In this document: positions 26,333 to 34,664 of the stretch, in pieces
How the letters are laid out: each line of letters opens with the position of its first letter
Position numbering within the stretch: position 1 is the first letter of the stretch
NCBI RefSeq assembly: GCF_024707525.1
Contig: NZ_CP062233.1
Span: 1 to 64,000, forward strand
Source of the DNA: Rhizobium sp. TH2
Lineage (GTDB): Bacteria; Pseudomonadota; Alphaproteobacteria; Rhizobiales; Rhizobiaceae
DNA length: 64,000 nucleotides
Direction of reading: 5' to 3'
The notes under the pieces: model-generated
What the model saw: the letters and a program-made list of their open reading frames with translations, nothing else
Database searches by the model: none
Told to the model about the DNA's origin: nothing
Program-made: the position numbers and the translations under genes

Positions 26333-27222
26333 CTACGCCGACTGCCTCGCTACGATCTCAAAATCGATTTCAATCATGGGCTCGACCGTCTCGCCAGAGA
26401 TTCTCCGTAAAATCGACTGAGCGGCCTTGGTCCCGATCATACGCCGATCAATGCGGACTGTTGTCAGCGACGGATAAGTGTGAGGTGCGAAATCGAAGTC
26501 GCCGAACCCAACAATTGCGACATCCGCCGGAACTCTGCACCCCCTGGCGATCGCTTCCGTGAGCGCCCCATGCGCCACAACATCGGAACTTCCGAACACC
26601 GCAAGCGACCCCGTTCCCCGGCCCAGCAATTGACTGAGAGCTTTTCGTCCGTCGCCAAAGGTCGAGGGCGAGTTCATCTCGATTTCAGGTAGCTCCACCG
26701 TTGCCACATTAGAGAGCCGCTTTATGAATCCATCTCTGCGTTGAATAGCACGAGGATCGTTGGCGCCGATTTGCGCATAGCGGTCATAGCCCTTCGTCAT
26801 AAGATATTCGGCGACCAAGGCTCCGACCTCATTGTGCGAAAACCCGACGGCGATATCACGCGGCGACGGCGTCGAATCCCAGATCTCAACGATTGGCAAG
26901 CCTGCCCCCGACAACATCGCTCGCGTTTCCTTCAGATGCGTGATGCCAGTCAGGATTGTGCCATCGGGCCGGCGCGCGAGGATGGCTCGCGTCAGTTCCA
27001 TCTCCCGTTTGTGGTCATAACCTGACAGGCCGAGCAGGAGTTGATACCCCGCCGCGACGAGTTCGGCGTTCAAACCTTCGATCGCCTCAGCGAAGATAGT
27101 GCTGGACACCGATGGAACGATGGCCGCCACCAAGCGCGAGCGCCTTGAGGCGAGGCCGCCGGCCAGAAGGTTCGGCACATAGCCTGTCCTGGCGATGACG
27201 CGTTCGATAGCTTCAAGGGGGG
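26333..27222 (-). pseudogene. LacI-family regulator lacking its DNA-binding domain
   Basis: About 280 codons of a LacI/GalR-type sugar-responsive repressor: hinge remnant EAIERVIARTGYVPNLLAGG, then the periplasmic-binding-protein-like ligand domain (VAAIVPSVSSTIFAEAIEG, DVVAHGALTEAI, VAIVGFGDFDF). The first ~50 codons with the helix-turn-helix are missing: upstream of about 27222 the sequence turns into an IS6-type transposase remnant on the other strand. It cannot act as a repressor. Confidence 0.85.
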
Positions 27223-27227
27223 TCGGG

Positions 27228-27375
27228 GTGTTTATCGCGCGGCTGCGCCAGTTTCGGCGCCCGCATTGTGGCTCGGTCCGGATCGACGAGACCTACGTCA
27301 AGATCCGCGGCAAGTGGCGTTACCTGTATCGTGCCATCGATAAGCACGGAAACCCGATTGACTTCCTGTCGCTGG
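27228..27375 (+). mobile_element. IS6-family transposase remnant
   Basis: In the plus frame the segment encodes VRIDETYVKIRGKWRYLYRA, then IDKHGNPIDFL, the first catalytic-aspartate region of IS6/IS26-type DDE transposases. Both transposase ends are missing and no terminal repeats were found. It abuts the truncated LacI gene on one side and the DUF768 gene on the other, so this element, or recombination at it, probably removed the missing DNA. Confidence 0.75.
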
Positions 27376-27383
27376 AAATCTGG

Positions 27384-27596
27384 CTACCGAAGCTCCTCCT
27401 CGACCGCCTGTCTGATAGCGCCAACGACATAGCTGACGAGCCCGCCCCCGGCTGCTTGCGCGAGCACATCCCGACTGATGTCCTTCTTCTCAGCATCCGC
27501 GAGAAGATCCTCGACAAGGTGTAATGCGTCCGCCTGCTGAGTGCCGCTGTTGATATGTTCCGATTTCCAATGTTGAAGGAATTGTTCAGCCTTCAT
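27384..27596 (-). CDS. DUF768-like small protein
   Basis: 70 aa (MKAEQFLQHWKSEHINSG, then HLVEDLLADAEKKDI and GLVSYVVGAIRQAVEEELR), resembling the DUF768 family best known from Mesorhizobium. The ribosome site AAAGGAGGTCC lies eight bases before the ATG. Function unknown. The stop codon lies about ten bases from the IS6 remnant, so the last residues might derive from the junction. Confidence 0.65.
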   Translation of the reverse strand: MKAEQFLQHWKSEHINSGTQQADALHLVEDLLADAEKKDISRDVLAQAAGGGLVSYVVGAIRQAVEEELR

Positions 27597-27710
27597 TGCT
27601 TGGACCTCCTTTGCGGTGCAAATCGTTAAGGGCAGAAATGGTTGCCAATGTGACGCCGGCGAGTTTGCCCTCTTCGATCTGGACGAAAAGCCGATAGTCT
27701 GAAAAGACAG

Positions 27711-27754
27711 GCGCTCGACCCTTGCGGGGAGCGCCGCCCTGTCAGACCCGGACA
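27711..27754. repeat. Dispersed repeat, copy 1
   Basis: GCGCTCGACCCTTGCGGGGA, GCGCC, then CTGTCAGACCCGGACA, identical to 42919-42959 except for one extra GCC. The left part is a stem-loop (GGCGCTC with GAGCGCC). No gene covers it. Confidence 0.75.
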
Positions 27755-27924
27755 GCCTTTCGGCGTCTATGGATCGACCTGTCGAATGGAAGACAGCGAC
27801 AATAGGACGGAACAGGCCAGCCTTCGCGGCTGCGGGAATCGCGGCGCATGGTCTTAATTCCTTGCGGTGCAATGGCCGACCCCGCTCGTCTTCCACCTCA
27901 ATCCCGTTCGCCGCGGGTTAGAGC

Positions 27925-28408
27925 TTATTGCGCCTTGGAGAGTTTCTTCACCTGGTCCAGGTGCATTTCCAGCGTGGGCAGGGTTTTCTTCGCAAATTCG
28001 CCCAACGGGATCGTCAGGCTTTTCAGCATAAGTGCGGAAGAGATCGACAGCCTCCACGTGAGCACTTTCCTGCATTGAAACATACGCGGCGTCGAAATCC
28101 TGATCGCCTATACCTTCCAACTGGTGGAGCTCGTCGCGATGCTTGGTCGTGAGTTCGGATGCCGGCGCCTCTTCGCCTTCCTTCTTAAGGGTCGCCATAA
28201 ATTCCTCGCCGGCTTTCGTGTGATCGGCGATCATCTGTTCGGCGAAAGCCTTGACCTCCGGAGACGTCGCCTTGTCGACCGCGAGTTTGGACGAGTCTAT
28301 TTCCAGCTTGGTGCTGCTCAAAACCATCTTCACGAATGTCGCCTTATCCGCGGCGAAGCCACTGCCGGCCAACGCGACGGAAATCAAAAGGGCACTGATG
28401 AATTTCAT
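27925..28408 (-). pseudogene. DUF4142 periplasmic protein, frameshifted near its end
   Basis: Begins with a clear signal peptide (MKFISALLISVALAGSGFAA) and a four-helix DUF4142 domain (LSSTKLEIDSSKLAVDKA, FAEQMIADHTKAGEEF, AAYVSMQESAHVEAVDLF). After YAEKPDDPV the frame breaks: the expected family ending (FAKKTLPTLEMHLDQVKKL) continues in another frame to a stop at 27925, while the main frame runs on to 27854. A two-base loss near 28005 would explain it; only the last helix is affected, so partial function is possible. A GGAAC-type stress promoter lies upstream. Confidence 0.75.
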
Positions 28409-28483
28409 GGTTGTGGTCTCCTGTGGGTTAGACTCAGAGACCTTTGCGCCATGGGTGGCGCGACCTTTGAGTGGAGCCAGCGC

Positions 28484-28508
28484 AACAATTCGAGCGAAAA
28501 ATCGTTCC
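28484..28508 (-). promoter_or_regulatory. EcfG/RpoE2-type stress promoter of the DUF4142 gene
   Basis: Minus strand GGAAC (complement of 28504-28508), 17 bases, GTT. The TT ends 76 bases before the ATG at 28408. Confidence 0.7.
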
Positions 28509-28611
28509 ATGTCCGAAGCGCCGTTCTGAACTCATGGAGACAGGTTGTTTGCTGCAGGAGAGACTCACATCGGCCCGAGAGCCAGATTTTATCTCTTGTC
28601 GCGCGACTTGC

Positions 28612-28636
28612 TGAACTCAATGGGCTGTTGGCAGTT
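28612..28636 (+). promoter_or_regulatory. Weak stress-type promoter candidate of the DUF2188-GFA operon
   Basis: TGAAC, 17 bases, GTT, with one mismatch to GGAAC, 53 bases before the ATG at 28689. Confidence 0.4.
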
Positions 28637-28688
28637 CATAGGCCGATATTCATGGCGGGTTTGCACCAGTATCGAAGGAGAGAGACAG

Positions 28689-28946
28689 ATGCCGATTACC
28701 TATCACGTTGGTGAGCACGATGGCGGTTTTGGATATCGTCTGGGCGACGTATGGTCCGAGACGTTTCCTGATCATGACAGCGCGTTCGCCGCGGCCAAAT
28801 CTGCAGCGGCGCGGCAGCAGCTCGGCGGTGTAGATACTGATATCACCTACCAGCTATCCGACGGACGTTGGCAAACCGAACGTGCCGAGGGCGGCGACCG
28901 TCCGGCCACCGATGTCGTTGATGATCGAACGGAGCCCACATCATGA
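28689..28946 (+). CDS. DUF2188-like protein, first gene of a GFA operon
   Basis: 85 aa: MPITYHVGEHDGGFGYRLGD, then a segment pattern (FPDHDSAFAAAKSAAARQQ) like the DUF2188 beta-alpha domain, which often occurs with stress genes. The start has AAGGAGAG upstream. Its stop overlaps the next ATG (ATGA, 28943-28946), so it is translated together with two GFA genes. Function unknown. Confidence 0.65.
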   Translation: MPITYHVGEHDGGFGYRLGDVWSETFPDHDSAFAAAKSAAARQQLGGVDTDITYQLSDGRWQTERAEGGDRPATDVVDDRTEPTS

Positions 28947-29317
28947 GAACGATTACGGGATCCTGCCGATGCGCACAAGTGCAGATCACGGTCCGCGGCG
29001 AACCCAAAAGAATCGGCATATGTCATTGCACCGACTGCAGACAAGAAAGCGGATCGGCATTTACGTTTTTCGGCGTTTGGCCTGCCGCGAAGTTCGAGCA
29101 TCTGGGCGAGACGGCAGGCTTTCGTGGCAGGCAATTTTGTCCCACTTGCGGCTCCCGACTGTTCTCCGCCGATGACGGAGAAGCGGAAATCAAGCTCGGA
29201 ATACTCGCGGAGGCGCCGACAAAACTGACCCCGACCTATGAGCTCTGGATCAAACGTCGTGAACGTTGGCTTCGACCGGTCGAAGGCGCGGAGCAGTATC
29301 AGGAGGATCGCAAATGA
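28943..29317 (+). CDS. GFA family protein 1
   Basis: 124 aa of the GFA/CENP-V zinc-binding family. All cysteine pairs are present: CRC near residue 8, CHCTDCRQ near 27-34 and FCPTCGSRLF near 66. The family's founding member was proposed as a glutathione-dependent formaldehyde-activating enzyme, but most members have no proven activity. Coupled on both sides (ATGA overlaps), second of three genes. Confidence 0.85.
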   Translation: MRTITGSCRCAQVQITVRGEPKRIGICHCTDCRQESGSAFTFFGVWPAAKFEHLGETAGFRGRQFCPTCGSRLFSADDGEAEIKLGILAEAPTKLTPTYELWIKRRERWLRPVEGAEQYQEDRK

Positions 29318-29715
29318 GCGAATTGTGGACCGGTGGCTGTCTTTGCGGCGCGATGAGATATGAATTTCAAGGAGATCCGCCCTACAGCGGATATTGCCAT
29401 TGCAACATGTGCAAGCGCGCCACGGGCGGCGCATTTGCGGTTCTCGTACAGGCCCGGAGAGGCCACCTGAAATGGACGAAGGGACAACCCTCGGAGTTTC
29501 GGTCGTCTCCCATTGCGACCCGAGGCTTTTGTCCTGAATGCGGGACGCCACTCTATCTCCAATATGATGATGACGAGCTAATCAGATTGACAGCCGGTTC
29601 GCTCGATCATCCAGAAGGCATTCGCCCGGCCGGCCATTACGGCGTCGAAAGCCGGCTAGCTTGGGCGGACAATGGCCCTGATCTTCCAGAGGAGGAAACG
29701 AAGGAACAATTCTGA
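29314..29715 (+). CDS. GFA family protein 2
   Basis: 133 aa, a second GFA domain with GGCLCGAMRYEF, YCHCNMCKRATGG and FCPECGTPLYL, all zinc ligands intact. It overlaps the preceding GFA gene by ATGA. The two copies differ strongly in sequence, so they are not a recent duplication and may act as partners. Confidence 0.85.
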   Translation: MSELWTGGCLCGAMRYEFQGDPPYSGYCHCNMCKRATGGAFAVLVQARRGHLKWTKGQPSEFRSSPIATRGFCPECGTPLYLQYDDDELIRLTAGSLDHPEGIRPAGHYGVESRLAWADNGPDLPEEETKEQF

Positions 29716-29760
29716 TCGAGCGTCGCTGGCAAGCTCTGGCCGATATTTTTCCCAGTGTTG

Positions 29761-29785
29761 GGAACCGCCGGGACAAAAGAGGGTT
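29761..29785 (+). promoter_or_regulatory. EcfG/RpoE2-type stress promoter
   Basis: GGAAC (29761-29765), 17 bases, GTT, 31 bases before ATG 29816. Confidence 0.7.
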
Positions 29786-29815
29786 TTAGGTGCGGCGCAA
29801 CAAAGGAGCCTTTTC

Positions 29816-30151
29816 ATGGCCAAGACCCCAATCGGCGAGCCCATCCCCGTTGGCAACCTGCCGTCCCCGATCGAAGACAAACAGCCGGCATCTATGACCG
29901 CCGACGGCCTGCCGTCTCTGCGGGAGAATACCCAACCAGAGCCCCGGCCCGCCGATAATCTGCCTTCCCTGGCGGAGGACGTCCAGTCGGCACTACCCGT
30001 CTCTGAAGCTACTTCGGTCAGCGGATCGTCCGACCTGATGCAGATGAGCTGGCATCTTGCGCTGCTGCCGGCCATGACTTGGTCGTCATTCTTCAACGCT
30101 TCGTGGAAGGCGTGGGAAAGTGCAGCGCAGCCGCAGTGGCCTGCTCGATAG
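29816..30151 (+). CDS. Repeat-containing protein of unknown function
   Basis: 111 aa. The first ~65 residues hold three imperfect copies of a ~18-residue proline-rich unit (NLPSPIEDKQPASMTAD; GLPSLRENTQPEPRPAD; NLPSLAEDVQSALPVSE), likely unstructured. The last ~40 residues are tryptophan-rich and amphipathic (MSWHLALLPAMTWSSFF, then WKAWESAAQ), which could bind a membrane or polymer granule. AAGGAGCC precedes the ATG, a stress promoter lies upstream and a terminator downstream, so it is a single-gene unit. I do not recognise the family. Confidence 0.6.
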   Translation: MAKTPIGEPIPVGNLPSPIEDKQPASMTADGLPSLRENTQPEPRPADNLPSLAEDVQSALPVSEATSVSGSSDLMQMSWHLALLPAMTWSSFFNASWKAWESAAQPQWPAR

Positions 30152-30174
30152 ACCGAACCTCGCTTTCCACAGCC

Positions 30175-30216
30175 AAACGCACAATGGCCAGGAGACGCTC
30201 GGCCATTGTGCGTTTT
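30175..30216 (+). terminator. Strong intrinsic terminator
   Basis: AAACGCACAATGGCC and GGCCATTGTGCGTTT form a perfect 15-bp stem around an 11-base loop, ending in TTTT. Confidence 0.88.
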
Positions 30217-30369
30217 GCTCGGAGAATTGAGATTGCGGGAAGATTCCCGCCTGGACCTTCCCGCGCGTCGCAGAGTCCTCGCGAAGCAGACTGATTATGA
30301 ATCAGTCGTGAACATTTCCATCGGCCGTGTCGTCGTCAAGCGGTCAATCGCGCGTTTAGTCATGCGGTT

Positions 30370-31248
30370 CTAGATCTCGCGGCGCTCGAGCAGATAATCC
30401 AAACCACCGGCCCTATACCAGCGGTAGCCATACGCGTCGAGAACAACGGTATGCCGGCCTTTGTCGTCCGCGTGACTACTCGCCCCATCCGCAATATCGA
30501 TCAGTTCGCGTCCGGTTGTGCAGGATCAGCACCGAGTTTGCCGCGCCAGTCGTAGCGGATCGCCAGCTCGTCGAGAAATCACCCCAGCCGATTTCCGGGG
30601 CTTCCTTGCGCATTCTTATGAGCCGTTCCGTCCAGTTCAGCATTAAATTCGGATCCCGGCGAACGCCAAGCTGGATCCAGAAGCCCATGATCTTGAGGAT
30701 TTCAGCCTGGACCTCCGGATGGGACGTATTGAGATCCCGGCTGATGATTGTAAAAGCGCTGGAAATACTAGGCCCTAGCTTTCTCGTCGTATGTCCATGT
30801 CGTCTTCTGAACGCCCGGAAAGACCATGCCTTCATTTGCGTTCGGCGGCTTCTTGTCAGACCAAACGTACCAGTCCCGATAAGGCGACTCGCGGTCGCTC
30901 CTGGCGTGTTCAAACCATGGATGATCCTTGGACGTGTGATTGATCACCAGGTCGATCAGCACCCGGATTCCGCGCTGTTTGGCGCCATGGGTGAATTCCA
31001 CGAAATCGCCAAGCGTGCCGTAGCGAGGATCGACGTTGTAGTAATCGGAGATGTCATAGCCGTCGTCCCCGGCGGGGCGAGGTCTGGAAAGGCATGAGCC
31101 AGATTGCCGTGATGCCCATGCCGCTGAGATAGTCGAGGCGACGCATCAGGCCTTGGAAGTCACCGACACCGTCGCCGTTTGCATCCATGAAGGTCTCGAC
31201 CGAAAGACAATAGATGACAGCGTTTTTGTACCAGCGGTCATTGATCAT
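30370..31248 (-). pseudogene. Alpha-amylase/trehalose-synthase-type enzyme, deleted and frameshifted
   Basis: Three pieces of one GH13 enzyme (intact length ~550 aa) are readable. N-terminal: INDRWYKNAVIYCLSVETFM and YLSGMGITAIWLMPFQTSP. Then, in another frame: RGIRVLIDLVINHTSKDHPW and PNANEGMVFPGVQKTTWTYD. Then NTSHPEVQAEILKIMGFWIQ joined directly to RRDPNLMLNWTERLIRM of the C-terminal third, ending GYRWYRAGGLDYLLERREI. The middle with the catalytic aspartate and glutamate is absent, so it is inactive. It belonged to maltose/trehalose metabolism, as does the broken treZ at 54.9-56.7 kb. Confidence 0.85.
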
Positions 31249-31411
31249 TCGCACGCTCCGAGTCGCTCCCACGGCAATCCCGCCCCGGCGACCTTCCCGA
31301 TCTTCGAGGCGCGCCAGCGGCAGCCGGCGCGCGCGGGATCTGGTCTCAATTTCGTGGAAGTTGGCAAAGTCGGAGGGCAGCATTGCCGCCCTCCCCGGGG
31401 AGCCGGTTCCG

Positions 31412-31696
31412 TCAGTCGATGATCTTCACGACCTTACGGGTCTTGGGCTCGACGATGACGCGGCGCTTGTTAACGACTGCATAGCCGAAGTCGTCGTGAT
31501 CCTTGACATTCTTGATCATGACTTTGTCGGGCAGGGCGTCACCGATCACGACATCCTTTTCCACCACAACATCGTCATCCATAGGCTGTTCGGTCACCCA
31601 GGTCGTGACGGGATCGGGCACGACGACGACATCCTGAGCGAAAGCTGGAACAGCGAGAGCCATCGACAGCGCGGCACCGGCTACTAAGCTTTTCAT
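31412..31696 (-). CDS. DUF1236-like secreted small protein
   Basis: 94 aa with a signal peptide (MKSLVAGAALSMALAVPAFA, cleavage probably after AFA) and one DUF1236-type module: DVVIGDALPDKVMIKNV, then YAVVNKRRVIVEPKTRKVV. DUF1236 proteins are common, abundant and exported in rhizobia; role unknown. AAGGAGAA precedes the ATG and a GGAAC-type stress promoter lies upstream. Confidence 0.85.
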   Translation of the reverse strand: MKSLVAGAALSMALAVPAFAQDVVVVPDPVTTWVTEQPMDDDVVVEKDVVIGDALPDKVMIKNVKDHDDFGYAVVNKRRVIVEPKTRKVVKIID

Positions 31697-31754
31697 TTGT
31701 GTTCTCCTTGCAGATCTTGCGGAACGAGCCGCTATTGGCGTGGTGCCAGCCGCA

Positions 31755-31779
31755 AACGATTGCAGGGTGTCTTTGTTCC
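31755..31779 (-). promoter_or_regulatory. EcfG/RpoE2-type stress promoter of the DUF1236 gene
   Basis: Minus strand GGAAC (complement of 31775-31779), 17 bases, GTT, 59 bases before the ATG at 31696. Confidence 0.7.
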
Positions 31780-31900
31780 GGTTCTCGTTCTATTTACGAT
31801 TTTCCGCCGTCTTCAGCCGGTCTTTCCCGCAACGGCAGCTGCAAAAACATGACACTCGCGTTCCAATTTCGGTTTGTTAAAGAGCGGCATCGAACGTGAA

Positions 31901-31926
31901 GGAACAATGGGTGCCGGGGTAAGGTT
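31901..31926 (+). promoter_or_regulatory. EcfG/RpoE2-type stress promoter candidate
   Basis: GGAAC (31901-31905), 19 bases, TT; one base longer than the commonest spacing. It stands 26 bases before ATG 31952. Confidence 0.5.
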
Positions 31927-31951
31927 GCCTCGGAAACCCATGGAGGCTCTC

Positions 31952-32101
31952 ATGCCGAAAGCTGAACCCCGTCGTCCCCTACGCCCACTGGCGTTGGCCG
32001 TCGCCTCGTTGTTCCTCGCCGCAAGCTCGTTGTTGTTGTCCGCTGCGCAGATCGGCTCGCCCCCTGTCTCGGGCTACGGCATCGACTATGAGGCCAAGTG
32101 A
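31952..32101 (+). CDS. Small single-span membrane or exported protein
   Basis: 49 aa: a basic start (MPKAEPRRPLRPLA) followed by one hydrophobic segment (LAVASLFLAASSLLLSAAQ) and a short polar tail. GGAGG lies five bases before this ATG, which decides the start over earlier in-frame ATGs. A stress-type promoter lies upstream. Function unknown. Confidence 0.55.
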   Translation: MPKAEPRRPLRPLALAVASLFLAASSLLLSAAQIGSPPVSGYGIDYEAK

Positions 32102-32267
32102 CGAAAGAAGGGGGCCGGCCACTCGCTTTGATTTCGCTGACAAATCAGCTCTCTCGACGAGCGGCAAATTTTAGGCCTCTGTGGACCAAGCGAGAAAATT
32201 GTTCCCGACGATGGGCGAGACTGTTCGAATCGGGCCTACATGCCGATTGGCGTTCGGGACCGGGCTC

Positions 32268-32410
32268 GTCCCCTCCTACGCCTCCCGCGTCGCCGACCAC
32301 GTCGTCTTCTTGGATGCCGGCATAGTGGTGGAAAGCGGCACCCTGAAGGATGTTTCCAGACACCCGCGAGCGAGCGGACCAAGGGTTCATCGCATCGCTG
32401 AGTGCGGCGG
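32268..32410 (+). pseudogene. ABC-transporter ATPase C-terminal remnant
   Basis: SYASRVADHVVFLDAGIVVE and SGTLKDVSRHP match the end of amino-acid-type ABC ATPases (the VADRVVFLDxGxIVE stretch after the H-loop). The final family stretch continues in another frame (RADQGFIASLSA). Walker motifs are absent; this is a short relic. Confidence 0.6.
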
Positions 32411-32960
32411 TGCCTCATTCGATCGAGGGGCGGCGCTCGCCGACGTAAGGAGATTTCCAAGTTCATTGACAAGATCCTCGACAGAGCCCTCGCTGGTCGC
32501 GGACGCGCTGCGCCGGATTTCGTTCAGCATGCCGTCACCGTTGAGGCCCGGTTCGTCCGGGCTTTCCGTCCTCCTACGAAGCGCGCGAAATGATACCACC
32601 GACTTGTGATAGAACGGTGTTGCATGAAGTTCCATTGGATCCACCTTCTTCAGAGAAAGCCGTTGAACTTGGGAAGCCATGCGCGCCGGCGCACTGTCCC
32701 GGCTATTTCCAGCTTACTGAACGCGGCGCCTCCAGCAGAGAATTGATGGCGACGGCCTACTGCCATTTGCGCGAGTGCTAAATTTAGTAATTGCCCACAG
32801 GACCAAATTGTTCGAGGTAAGAGCAGACCGGCCGGCGACTACCCGCGCCTTTATGGCCCGCCGCCTCGGTCGCTCTCTTCGTTCACATTAGGTTCACTGC
32901 GCTCGCCCTATCGTGCGCGCAAGTCGCAGTTCAGGTTGTCGTATCGGCTGCAAAGAAACG
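32411..32960. other. Spacer without a confident gene
   Basis: A minus-strand open frame (32387-32680, 97 aa) overlaps the ABC remnant and has no recognisable motif; I do not call it. The rest shows nothing. Confidence 0.4.
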
Positions 32961-33197
32961 ATGGAGCCCGATATGCAGGCAATCTCGAGAGAAACGAGCG
33001 CAAACCAGGCGCAATTCCAGATTATCAAGACGGTATATGAAGCGCTGAGTTCCGCTGATTGGTTCTACGATACTGATGAGAGCCGGCAGGACATTTCGGA
33101 TTTGGTGATGCGCCGGTATCGTCAGGGATACACTGAGGCGGCGGGTCTGCTCGCCGCCTGCGAACCAACAGTGAGGGAGCGTTATTCGCGGTCCTGA
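32961..33197 (+). CDS. Hypothetical small protein
   Basis: 78 aa from the ATG at MEPDMQ. Soluble and mixed in charge (IIKTVYEALSSADWFYDTDE, then DLVMRRYRQGYTEAAGLLA). The composition looks like a real alphaproteobacterial protein but I do not recognise it. Its end overlaps the convergent gene by 16 bases. Confidence 0.5.
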   Translation: MEPDMQAISRETSANQAQFQIIKTVYEALSSADWFYDTDESRQDISDLVMRRYRQGYTEAAGLLAACEPTVRERYSRS

Positions 33198-33364
33198 TCG
33201 CCGGGGTCCCAACCTAGCGCTCGACAACGTTCTTCTCCCGCGGCGATACCCTCCTGACGGTCCGCAAACGGACCCAGGAGCGCAACTGGTATTTCGTTGA
33301 AGATAACCGTCACGTGCTTGGTAATCGGGTCCCACATTAAATCCATCCCGGCTGAATAGGTCAC
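33182..33364 (-). CDS. Hypothetical small protein
   Basis: 60 aa. The pattern (WDPITKHVTVIFNEIPVALL, then GPFADRQEGIAAGEERCRAL and GWDP) resembles small rhizobial proteins with a beta-strand pair followed by a helix. GGGAG seven bases before GTG 33364 supports that start; ATG 33346 is an alternative. Function unknown. Confidence 0.55.
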   Translation of the reverse strand: MTYSAGMDLMWDPITKHVTVIFNEIPVALLGPFADRQEGIAAGEERCRALGWDPGDQDRE

Positions 33365-33865
33365 GCGCTTGCTCCCGTTTTGTGTAGACGCTTCGCAAGC
33401 AGTAATCGTTCATTGGAAAATTACTTTCTTACGAGCGAGTGACGCAGCCAGGTGGCGAATAGGCCAGCCAGCGCGCCATAGTTCCCCACCAGCGGTTCGA
33501 AGGGTGCCGCGAGGTCCATCGTCGTTCCTGTATGTTCAACGTGGGCCGCGGCCTGACTCGCAACATGTTGGGATATCACCCAGGGTTTTTCAGGGTTAAC
33601 TTGGTCGCATGCTTCGTCTAGGGGGACTCCGCGGGGCAAAAGGGGAGTGCTGGCGGGCCTCCCCTTCGCAATTTTAAGGGTCAGCTGCGCGCGCCACCGA
33701 CCCAAAAGCCCAGGATCAGACCTGAGCTCCAAGAGCTCTTCCTCGCGACGACCTTAAATACTCTAGCACGTCCCGAAGTTATGATTACTACCGCTCGAAT
33801 AATGCTTGCGCCCTGGCACGCCTGAACGCGACCAATCTGAACCGAGGACACGATGCTGAAAGTTC
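33365..33865. other. Spacer without a confident gene
   Basis: About 500 bases. A minus-strand frame 33421-33732 lacks a ribosome site and motif. Nothing else is seen. Confidence 0.4.
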
Positions 33866-34267
33866 TTAAAGCGAACGGCAGAAGGGAATCTCGTTCTTGT
33901 CGTGAGGGATGGCTCCAATGACCGGCGCGAGCCAAGGTTCACGTCGAACGGTCCACACTTCGACCGTCGGCATGATCGCGTTGGGCGCATCATCGAGAGT
34001 CCCCAAGAACACCTCAACGCCGTCCTGCAGAAAATAGAAGAGCCGAGAGCCGCAGACCGGGTAGAACGACCTCTTCTCGAAGGTGCGAATTTCTCCGGAT
34101 ATCTGGAATTGGTCGGCTCGCCAGTTCGCGGTTGCGGAAAACGCGGAGCCGGTGATCCTTCTACACGTTTGGCAGTGGCACAGCCCCGACTGATTAGGCT
34201 CGCCTCGGACCTCATAGCGCACAGCGCCGCAAAGGCATCCTCCTGTACGTATTCGTTCAACAGCCAT
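33866..34267 (-). CDS. GFA family protein 3, with one zinc ligand changed
   Basis: 133 aa GFA-family protein: GGCLCGAVRYEVRGEPNQSG, LCHCQTCRRITGSAFS and SFYPVCGSRLFYF. The first cysteine of the last pair, usually FCxxCG, is replaced by tyrosine (FYPVCG), so one structural zinc site may be incomplete. It most resembles GFA2 at the N-terminus. It stands alone here, unlike the coupled pair at 29 kb. Confidence 0.8.
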   Translation of the reverse strand: MAVERIRTGGCLCGAVRYEVRGEPNQSGLCHCQTCRRITGSAFSATANWRADQFQISGEIRTFEKRSFYPVCGSRLFYFLQDGVEVFLGTLDDAPNAIMPTVEVWTVRREPWLAPVIGAIPHDKNEIPFCRSL

Positions 34268-34664
34268 GCTCTTTCTCCGGCGCAAGGTGATGGTCGAGAT
34301 GTCAGCTCGGAACGAAGTTCTCACAATCAATGAACGAGGGGGAAGCCGCCTCCCCCTCCCTGCCCTCGGCATCCTGACGGTTGTCCGAAGCAGGACGCGA
34401 ATCTGGCACATCGGGGTTTCGGTCTGAAGAGTCCAAGACGTGAACGAAAAACTTTTCCCGACTGCCGGACGTCCCCGAAATCAGGCTTGAGTTGAAACCG
34501 CATCGTGGGCTGGCTCGGATGTCCCGCGATCCGTTCACGTGGAATCGAATCCATGAATTGATTTCGACGTGGGGTCCGAACTCAGATGTCCGTCTGGCAG
34601 ACTTCATGGGTGATCTCCCCTCCTGCAGCATTGCCGTTCCACAAAGCGACGCGGCGCGGTAGGG
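34268..34664. other. Spacer between GFA 3 and the Nramp-type gene
   Basis: About 400 bases with no supported gene on either strand. Confidence 0.45.

Noticed and set aside
32387..32680. 97-codon minus-strand frame
   Set aside because: Overlaps the ABC ATPase remnant and shows no family signature; support too weak.
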